Positions 43,436 through 49,922 of a stretch of DNA of 64,000 nucleotides are shown here, one piece after another. Below the pieces are notes generated by a model. That model saw only the letters and a program-made list of their open reading frames with translations. It ran no database searches and was not told where the DNA came from. The stretch spans positions 1-64,000 of the forward strand of contig JAJEEK010000010.1 in NCBI GenBank assembly GCA_022821065.1, written 5' to 3'. Both the position numbers and the translations under genes were made by a program. The stretch comes from Candidatus Poribacteria bacterium (lineage in GTDB: Bacteria > Poribacteria > WGA-4E > WGA-3G). Position 1 is the stretch's first letter; each line of letters starts with the position of its first letter.

Positions 43436-44341
43436 CTAAGCGTTAGACTGTTGGTTACTGAAATTTAAAATTCGGCAGATTTTCTTGGCACCAGTCAGGC
43501 GCGGTTGCAGTTCAAACGCCATTTTCAAAACAGTTCGCGCTTCTGGGTGCCGGTCAATCTCAACATAGAATTCGGCGATTTTTTTGTATATCCACGCCGT
43601 TTCACGCTTCGGAAGTTTTAACGCACGGATTTTTGTCAACGGAATGTGAGATGTTTGATGGTAACCTTCAACGCTGAAGTGGTAGAGATAGATATATTTG
43701 AGTCGATCCTTGACCTCTCGGATAAAGTGTCTGAAGCACGGACGTTTTACTTCTGCTGATAAGAGAGATTCATACATCAACATCGCCTGCTCAATTTTTT
43801 CGTGTCGTTCAAGCGTAGAAGACGCGTCTCCATTAGAGAATCCGAGTTTCTGGTAGGCTTCGGCAATAAGAAATTCGCAATCGCGGCTCTCTTCGTAGCT
43901 CAAGAAATCGTCAATCCGCCATTCTTTACCAGTTTCTTCCGAGTGGTCGCGGAGCTGCTCATACATAGAAATGCCAGTTTCGTAGTTTTGATGGAGCAGT
44001 GCTTCAAGCAACAGTTCTAACTTCGCGTAACTCTGGTTGAGTCTATTGAGTCTATTGAGATAAGTTTCGTGTCGTAGGATGTCGCTTGCAAACCCGTCTC
44101 GAAAAGACTGCTGCCGTTCGATCGTCTGTAGTACTCGGTCGTAATCGGATTTCTGTTTCTTATTCTGGAGCGTACTGTAGGCGTTACAGACTTCACGGAA
44201 CATCTTTTCCGCAAAAGCGATCCGCTCTGGGTTTTTGTCTGGATGGTAGCGCTTGGCAAGTTTTCGGAATGCGCGCTTTATTTCATTGGCGGTTGCATCA
44301 CGCCTAATCTCTAAGATTTGGTAGTAATCTGGAATTTGCAT
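43436..44341 (-). CDS. DnaJ-domain protein with helical C-terminus
   Basis: A 301-residue J-domain protein. Residues 5-70 are a full J domain (DYYQILEIRRDATANEIKRAFRKLAKRYHPDKNPE...), including the H-P-D needed to stimulate a DnaK-type ATPase. The zinc-finger and substrate domains of DnaJ are absent; the rest is a helical, TPR-like array (LEKIEQAMLMYESLLS ... AEFYVEIDRHPEARTVLKMAFEL). It is thus a class III (J-only) co-chaperone. The upstream gap is shared with the DUF499 gene, read in the opposite direction. Partner unknown. Confidence 0.88.
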   Translation of the reverse strand: MQIPDYYQILEIRRDATANEIKRAFRKLAKRYHPDKNPERIAFAEKMFREVCNAYSTLQNKKQKSDYDRVLQTIERQQSFRDGFASDILRHETYLNRLNRLNQSYAKLELLLEALLHQNYETGISMYEQLRDHSEETGKEWRIDDFLSYEESRDCEFLIAEAYQKLGFSNGDASSTLERHEKIEQAMLMYESLLSAEVKRPCFRHFIREVKDRLKYIYLYHFSVEGYHQTSHIPLTKIRALKLPKRETAWIYKKIAEFYVEIDRHPEARTVLKMAFELQPRLTGAKKICRILNFSNQQSNA

Positions 44342-44443
44342 TATGGATACGACGTTCCTGAAAGATATGGTACTATGATTCCATATATCCCAGAATTTGT
44401 CAAGCGGAAATTCCGTTGCCTGAACGGGAAAACAATATCGCGC

Positions 44444-44472
44444 TTGCCTTAAAACTGGAAATCTGTTATACT
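44444..44472 (+). promoter_or_regulatory. Extended -10 promoter of the DUF499 gene
   Basis: TTGCCT 44444-44449, 17-bp spacer, TATACT 44467-44472 with TG one base before it. The GTG start of the DUF499 gene and its GGAG site follow 35 bp downstream. The divergent DnaJ gene starts 103 bp upstream. Confidence 0.65.
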
Positions 44473-44506
44473 GCTCGGAAAATTACGGAAACGGAGTTCG
44501 GAAAAC

Positions 44507-47500
44507 GTGAATTCGCCCAACCGTCCAAACCAAGACGCACTTTACCAAGCACTCAATATCTACTGTGATACCATGCGTCCGTTTATTCTTAGAAACCTAA
44601 AAACGGTGCAAAACTTATCACCAGAAGATCGCTTTCAAAATGAAGCGGATATAGACTTTGGTGACTTTCCACACCTCTTCAGAAAGTACTGGCACGATGT
44701 TTTTAAACATCGCTTTGATCCGGATCGGGATGTTCGCAGTGCTGTGGGTATAATAACTGAAGCTCGGAATAACACTTTTCACACTGAAACAGAAGACCTC
44801 GCGTTAGGATATGCTTTAGCTCGACTCCATGAAATCGCAGACATGCTCGGACAAATCAATGCCCCAAAACAGAAAGGTGAAGTTGAAACCATCCGAGACA
44901 GGTTATTAACCAGTGCAACATCTACCTCCGAAACCAAACCAAAACTCCCACGTAGAAAGGCTGCAGACCTCAAGTCATGGCGTGATGTTATACGTCCTAA
45001 TACCGATGTCATTCAAGGTACTTTCCGAAAGTCAGAATTCGCCGCCGACCTTCAAGAAGTCTTTGAAGGTAGAGCTAAAACACCTGAATACGGCGAAACC
45101 GAAATCTTCTTCAATCAGACATACATCACCCCTGGACTTCGTCAATTGTTAGTTAACACCTTGAAACGCCTCGGCGGTAAAGACGGTGATCCTGTTATCC
45201 AACTCAAAACCGGCTTCGGCGGCGGGAAAACCCATAGTCTCATCGCGCTTTATCACCTCGTTATGGGGATTAATATCCTCAGAGAGCTTCCAGCAGAGGA
45301 TAAATATGCGCGACTCCGTGCAGAAATTGAAGACATCCTAAACGAGGCAGAATGTGATGCCGACACACTCCTCAATGCTAACGTTTCTGTTCTTGTCGGC
45401 ACCTATCTTTCAACCACCGATGCAGATGAAACCCAGCAAGGTGACCCACTCAATACACTCTGGGGGAAGATGGCAGACCAACTCGGCGGACAGGATGCCT
45501 ATAATATCATACGGCGAGCTGCGCTTGAAGGCATCGCTCCCAGTGGAAACCAGTTGGATGCCCTATTTGAACACGTCGGACCCTCTGTCATCTTAATGGA
45601 TGAACTCGTCGCTTACGTCCGTAACATACAAGGTGTTACACAAGAGAGCATTTATACCTTTTTTCAAGCCGTTACCGAGTCTGTAAAAAGAACCAAAAAT
45701 GTCACACTCGTTGCAACGCTACCAGAGGGACAAATCCAAGCGGGTGGTGAAGGTGGTATGACTGTTCTTGATACCCTTGAGTCTATTCTCGAAAGGGTGG
45801 ACGCTGTTTCAATCCCTTTAGAAGTGGATAACGCATTCGAGGTTGTACGTAGGCGATTGTTTAGTCGCATGACTGACGACGAAAAGACAGAACGCGACTT
45901 GACGTGCGAAGCGTTCCGCAGGATGTATCAGAACTCTCGCAGTGAATACCCAAATAACGTTAGCGATCAACACTACCTGCAACGAATGAAAAACTGCTAC
46001 CCGATCCATCCCGAAATATTCGACCGACTCTTTGAGGACTGGGCAGTTATGCCCGGATTTCAACGCACCCGCGGCGTACTACGCATCATGGCGACTTGCA
46101 TTTCCCGCCTCTACCAAGAACAGGATCCGTCCCTGTTGATAATGCCCGCAAACCTTACGCTTGATGATCCCGCACTCGCCGATGAATTCACAAGACTGCT
46201 CGCGAAGTCAGGTGGGAATTGGGACCCCGTCGTAAAAGAAGTCGACAGCCACGGTTCCCGCACCGACCAGATTGATCAAAATTCTCAAAGCTTCATTGAA
46301 GTGGGGAGCGCAGCGCGGCGAGTCGCCCGCACCGTTTTCCTCGGTAGTGCAACCGGCCATGCTGTCAAAGGCATATCTCAGCAGCAGATTCACCTCGGAG
46401 TTGTCGAACCCGGACAAGGCGTTGCAGTCTACAATGATGCCCTCAGCAGAATGACAGGCAACCTCTACTTTCTCTATAATCTTGACGATAGATACTATTT
46501 CCACACGCAAGAAAATTTGAATAAGGTCGCCATAGATCGCGCAGCAGAGTACACCAAAGACGATATCCACAGTGAGATTGTTTCACGATTGCAAAGGGCA
46601 ATCGGACGCGATTCGAGCGTTCAAATCTGCCCAACATCTCCTGATCTTGTAAGGGATTCGGAGACGATTCAGTACGTCATCCTCCCGCCACAGGCATCCC
46701 TACCGAGCCGTGAAAAGGAGACCGATATAGCAAGCGAGGCAGCACGCAAAATTCTCAAATACAGTGGAGACGGTGAGAAGCAACGGACCTTCAGAAACAC
46801 GCTCCTCTTCATCACAGCACGGCGAGACGACATCCGAGAACTCAGAAACCTTATAAAAAACTACCTCGCGTGGAACTCCATCATGAGCGGAGATCTCCTA
46901 CACGGCGCACTCACTCACCTTGAAGGTGAAAGGTTAGATCAGACGAAAGACAATCTCGAAGCTGCTGAAGACGCGGTAACAAACGCCTTGTTCAAAGCAT
47001 ATCGATGGGCACTCACTCCTTACCAAACAGACGAACGCGAGGCTGCATACAACTTCTCTACTGCTGAAACAAGACCTGAAGATGGCAAAATTATGAAACG
47101 TCTTCGAGACAAATTCATCGACGACGATGCAATTGTCACAGAAATTGACCCCGATATCTTCGCTGCAAAACTACAGCAATACGTCTGGAGTAGCGATACC
47201 TATCAAGATCACATTGAGATAGAACGTCTCTGGGAACTCATGGCGCAAAACGTCTACATGCCACGATTGAAAGATCGGAACGTCTTAGCGACGTGCATTA
47301 GAGCCGGAGTCGAAGCCGGGACTTTTGGATACGCCAGCGCGTATCAGGATGGCGACTACCAAAACGTCTGTTTTGAGGAACAGATCGGTGGTCTCCGTAT
47401 AGAAAAGGGTACTACCGCTGTCCTCATAATACCTGAACGGGCAAAGTTACGCAAGGAAGAAAGAGACAAGCAGCAGAAACCGCCGGACGCTCCCGAACCA

Positions 47501-47830
47501 GCACCAGACACAGGAACGCAGACAGGAGATGACTCGAACGCCGGTTTGGTCGAACCACCACAAGCAAAGGGCCCCACACACGTCGTTGTTACGAAGGCAC
47601 TGCAGTTAGAACTCTCTTTTAGTAATGAGATTGACAGCATCCAAGACGAGATTGCCCGGACCCTGAAAGCCGACGGCGGGACAGTAAGAGTCGAAATCAT
47701 CGTTACCGCTGACAAATCAGACGGCTTTTCGGAAAACACCACCCGCGCAGTGAAGCAAAACAGCGAACACCTCAACGCAGAATTCAAAAGCGACGAAAAA
47801 ACTGGCGTTCTTTGTAGCATAGACTGTTAG
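44507..47830 (+). CDS. HEPN-DUF499 AAA-type ATPase (predicted defence protein)
   Basis: A 1107-residue protein, GTG start after GGAG. Residues 1-118 resemble a Swt1-like HEPN domain, with an R87-N-N-T-F-H92 motif (R-x4-H, as in HEPN ribonucleases). The DUF499 ATPase follows: Walker A G236FGGGKT242, Walker B VILMD365E366LVAYV, then VTLVATLPEGQ and a long helical region to about residue 940. A Pro/Gln/Asp-rich linker (about 985-1010) precedes a final domain (about 1015-1095, THVVVTKALQLELSF). DUF499 proteins are known neighbours of DUF1156 methylases in defence islands. The last codons and the stop (LCSIDC, TAG) come from a repeat hairpin, so the original C-terminus may differ. Confidence 0.88.
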   Translation: MNSPNRPNQDALYQALNIYCDTMRPFILRNLKTVQNLSPEDRFQNEADIDFGDFPHLFRKYWHDVFKHRFDPDRDVRSAVGIITEARNNTFHTETEDLALGYALARLHEIADMLGQINAPKQKGEVETIRDRLLTSATSTSETKPKLPRRKAADLKSWRDVIRPNTDVIQGTFRKSEFAADLQEVFEGRAKTPEYGETEIFFNQTYITPGLRQLLVNTLKRLGGKDGDPVIQLKTGFGGGKTHSLIALYHLVMGINILRELPAEDKYARLRAEIEDILNEAECDADTLLNANVSVLVGTYLSTTDADETQQGDPLNTLWGKMADQLGGQDAYNIIRRAALEGIAPSGNQLDALFEHVGPSVILMDELVAYVRNIQGVTQESIYTFFQAVTESVKRTKNVTLVATLPEGQIQAGGEGGMTVLDTLESILERVDAVSIPLEVDNAFEVVRRRLFSRMTDDEKTERDLTCEAFRRMYQNSRSEYPNNVSDQHYLQRMKNCYPIHPEIFDRLFEDWAVMPGFQRTRGVLRIMATCISRLYQEQDPSLLIMPANLTLDDPALADEFTRLLAKSGGNWDPVVKEVDSHGSRTDQIDQNSQSFIEVGSAARRVARTVFLGSATGHAVKGISQQQIHLGVVEPGQGVAVYNDALSRMTGNLYFLYNLDDRYYFHTQENLNKVAIDRAAEYTKDDIHSEIVSRLQRAIGRDSSVQICPTSPDLVRDSETIQYVILPPQASLPSREKETDIASEAARKILKYSGDGEKQRTFRNTLLFITARRDDIRELRNLIKNYLAWNSIMSGDLLHGALTHLEGERLDQTKDNLEAAEDAVTNALFKAYRWALTPYQTDEREAAYNFSTAETRPEDGKIMKRLRDKFIDDDAIVTEIDPDIFAAKLQQYVWSSDTYQDHIEIERLWELMAQNVYMPRLKDRNVLATCIRAGVEAGTFGYASAYQDGDYQNVCFEEQIGGLRIEKGTTAVLIIPERAKLRKEERDKQQKPPDAPEPAPDTGTQTGDDSNAGLVEPPQAKGPTHVVVTKALQLELSFSNEIDSIQDEIARTLKADGGTVRVEIIVTADKSDGFSENTTRAVKQNSEHLNAEFKSDEKTGVLCSIDC

Positions 47831-47921
47831 TCTGTGCCTCCTCTTTGTAGCACAAACTTTTAGTTTGTGTCTGTGTGTCCTCTTTGTATTCTCTTTGTAG
47901 CATAGACTGTTAGTCTGTGCC
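47810..47921. repeat. Triplet of related hairpins (TAGCATAGACTGTTAGTCTGTGC type)
   Basis: Three units at 47810-47838, 47841-47872 and 47891-47921, each starting CTTTGTAGCA and containing a stem-loop: ATAGACTGTTAGTCTGT twice and ACAAACTTTTAGTTTGT once. The middle one is the same hairpin that forms part of the MITE-like element at 43310. The first unit overlaps the end of the DUF499 CDS and supplies its stop codon. Probably generated by repeat-slippage or by element nesting. Confidence 0.85.
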
Positions 47922-47941
47922 ATTTCAAATTTCAAATCCGT

Positions 47942-47971
47942 TTGATATTTTCCATCGCTTTATGGTACAAT
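47942..47971 (+). promoter_or_regulatory. Promoter for a probably leaderless nuclease mRNA (copy 1)
   Basis: TTGATA 47942-47947, 18-bp spacer, TACAAT 47966-47971. The ATG at 47978 is only six bases after the -10, so transcription should start at or near the first codon and no ribosome-binding site is visible. The second gene copy repeats it at 53230-53259. Confidence 0.6.
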
Positions 47972-47977
47972 ACAACT

Positions 47978-48838
47978 ATGGCACAAGACTACGACAATAT
48001 CGGAAAAAAATTATGGGCAGACCACGCCGAAGACCTGTCGCGATTCGTACTGGACGCAGATAACGTTGAAGTACTGGCAGACCTGGGCACCGAGCAGCAG
48101 ATTATCGAGCGCGAAACTGACATCATAAAGCAGATCCGCATCAACGACCACGAAGCCATTCTCCATGTCGAATTGCAACTTCGCGATAGCGCAGACACAC
48201 CGATGTGGGCAAGAAACGCACAATATCAAGGATATCTCGTCGGCAAATACCAGATGCCGGTCTACTCTAACGTCATCTACTTTCACCCAAGGGCTGGCAG
48301 GAACGACCCAGGCGGGTACACCTATAGTTGGGGCGATTACGAACACACCAATCGCTATAAAGTGATTCGGCTCATTGAGATAGATGGACAGGCGGTTTTG
48401 GAGACGCAGGCACCCGGACTACTGCCGTTCACACCGTTGATGCAACCGCCTGCGGAGATGGACCCTGAACGGTGGTTACAAGAATGCATTGATGCAACAC
48501 ATGCTGTGCCTGTCGATCAGAGGACACAGGCAGATTTACTTTACGGAATCTACCTTTTTGGCGGGATAGTGTATGCCTCTGCGCTGCTTGACCAACTCAT
48601 ACAGGAGGGACTCATGCAAGAATCTAAGACTTACCAATACCTACGCGAAAAAATTCTCAGAGAAAATACTATTAACCACATCTCTGTAGTACTTAAGGCG
48701 AAATTCTCGGCAGACATCGTAAATGCCTTAACCCCTTTGATTCAGAGTATCAGCGATGTACAACGACTTGAGGAATTATTGGACGCTGCTGCGAAAGTGC
48801 AAAACATCGAAACTTTCACGCAGATGTTGCATGAATAG
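47978..48838 (+). CDS. Rpn-like PD-(D/E)XK nuclease / putative transposase-associated protein (copy 1)
   Basis: A 286-residue protein of the Rpn/DUF4351-type PD-(D/E)XK nuclease-like group: LSRFVLDADNVEVLADLGTEQQIIERETDIIKQIRI then AILHVELQLRDSADTPMWARNAQYQGYL. The E-x-Q after the beta strand replaces the canonical (D/E)-x-K, as in other members. A helical C-terminal cassette (MQESKTYQYLREKIL ... FTQMLHE) follows. RpnA-type proteins promote recA-independent recombination; their cyanobacterial and poribacterial relatives are untested. The start MAQDYDN has no Shine-Dalgarno. A second, colinear copy is at 53266. Confidence 0.82.
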   Translation: MAQDYDNIGKKLWADHAEDLSRFVLDADNVEVLADLGTEQQIIERETDIIKQIRINDHEAILHVELQLRDSADTPMWARNAQYQGYLVGKYQMPVYSNVIYFHPRAGRNDPGGYTYSWGDYEHTNRYKVIRLIEIDGQAVLETQAPGLLPFTPLMQPPAEMDPERWLQECIDATHAVPVDQRTQADLLYGIYLFGGIVYASALLDQLIQEGLMQESKTYQYLREKILRENTINHISVVLKAKFSADIVNALTPLIQSISDVQRLEELLDAAAKVQNIETFTQMLHE

Positions 48839-48867
48839 AAGCACACAGTGCGAACAGCAAGGAACTC

Positions 48868-49092
48868 ATGCAAGAATCTAAGACTTACCAATACCTACGC
48901 GAAAAATTTATCAGAGAGGCTACCATCGAAAACACGCTGGCTTTGCTGGAAGATCAATTCCAGGCAGAGGCAGTGAATGCCTTAACGCCTGAACTTCGCA
49001 GTATAAACGATTTGCAAAAACTCAAGCAATTGCTAGTCGCCGCTGCGAGGGTGCAAAATATTGAAGCCTTCGCGCAAATGTTACACGAATGA
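48868..49092 (+). pseudogene. Extra C-terminal cassette of the Rpn-like gene
   Basis: 74 codons (MQESKTYQYLREKFIREAT ... AFAQMLHE) repeating the last quarter of the gene upstream, separated by 27 bp including part of its junction (GGAACTCATGCAAG). It is closer to the C-terminus of copy 2 at 53266 than to that of copy 1. Probably a partial duplication left by recombination; translation as a small protein cannot be excluded. Confidence 0.65.
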
Positions 49093-49112
49093 ACAATGGA
49101 CAATTAAAACAA

Positions 49113-49220
49113 AATTGTCTGGCTCATGTAAAGACTGTGTGCTAACCAAGATTTAAAATCCACGTGGTGACTGCTTTCGCAAAAACAATCGCACATACTT
49201 TTGACATGAGCCAATTGTCT
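49113..49220. mobile_element. MITE-like element 2 (92 bp) with 8-bp target duplication
   Basis: GGCTCATGT at 49121-49129 and ACATGAGCC at 49204-49212 are terminal inverted repeats that extend imperfectly to about 22 bp. AATTGTCT flanks it directly on both sides (49113-49120 and 49213-49220): an 8-bp target-site duplication. It is non-coding and lies just before the toxin-antitoxin pair. Confidence 0.88.
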
Positions 49221-49247
49221 CTATTCTAAGAAAAAGGAGAAATTGGG

Positions 49248-49505
49248 ATGGAGTTAACTATCAAATTGACAACCGAACAGGTTATTGATTGTATACAGCA
49301 AATGCCAGGGGAAGAAAAATTAGCCGTCGTCCTCGCACTCGCGAAGGGATCGCTGCCTCAACGCGCGGAACGAATGAAATATCTTGAATCAAAGGTTCGG
49401 GACGTATGCGCCGAACGCGGGTTGGATTGGGACACTATGACGGATGAAGAACGCCAAGATTTTATCAATGATGTTGTCCATGAGGACCGTGAATGCGCCC
49501 TATAG
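49248..49505 (+). CDS. Antitoxin of a PIN-type toxin-antitoxin pair
   Basis: An 85-residue acidic protein (MELTIKLTTEQVIDCIQQMPGEEKLAVVLALAKG ... DDVVHEDRECAL-like end) preceded by AAAGGAG. Short hydrophilic proteins of this kind precede PIN-family toxins and contain a TEQVI-like helix that caps the toxin. Its last 13 bases overlap the toxin start, the usual coupling that makes more antitoxin than toxin. I do not place it in a named antitoxin class; the DNA-binding part may be the N-terminus. Confidence 0.75.
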   Translation: MELTIKLTTEQVIDCIQQMPGEEKLAVVLALAKGSLPQRAERMKYLESKVRDVCAERGLDWDTMTDEERQDFINDVVHEDRECAL

Positions 49506-49897
49506 TCGTTTACGACACAAATGTACTGATATCAGGTATGATTTGGGGAGGAGTTCCTTACAATTGCCTCGAACTTGCACAGCGAAATAGAGTTGAAGCG
49601 GTAACTTGCTCTGAAATATTGGATGAATTCTCGGAGAAGTTAATGACTAAATTTAATGCTTCTGCCTCAAGAACTTCAGAAATAGTAGGTGAACTTCTCA
49701 ACTTTCACCAATTGGTCAAAATTACAAATCAACTTAAAAGTGTGACCGCCGACCCTGACGACGATAAGATAATAGAGTGTGCTGTTGTGGGAGGGGCCAC
49801 TCACATTGTTACTGGCGACAAAAAACATCTCCTACCACTTGGCAGTTATCAAGGTATCCTTATCGTGAGAGCCGCAGATCTTCTTGCACAGTTCTAA
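49493..49897 (+). CDS. PIN-domain toxin (putative RNase)
   Basis: A 134-residue PIN-fold ribonuclease of the putative toxin-antitoxin PIN family. Acidic active-site residues are visible: D8 in VVYDTNVLISGMIWGG, E in CSEILDEFSEKL, the D cluster in ADPDDDKIIECAV and D in HIVTGDKKHLLPL. It would cut RNA when the antitoxin is lost. Length and motif order are normal. The pair sits inside the DUF499-DUF1156 region and could help maintain it. Confidence 0.9.
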   Translation: MRPIVVYDTNVLISGMIWGGVPYNCLELAQRNRVEAVTCSEILDEFSEKLMTKFNASASRTSEIVGELLNFHQLVKITNQLKSVTADPDDDKIIECAVVGGATHIVTGDKKHLLPLGSYQGILIVRAADLLAQF

Positions 49898-49922
49898 CGG
49901 AATTAATTGCTAACGAAACACT

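Noticed and set aside
47356..47820. 154-codon minus-strand open frame inside the DUF499 gene
   Set aside because: Antisense of a real gene with good motifs; low-complexity composition and no start signal.
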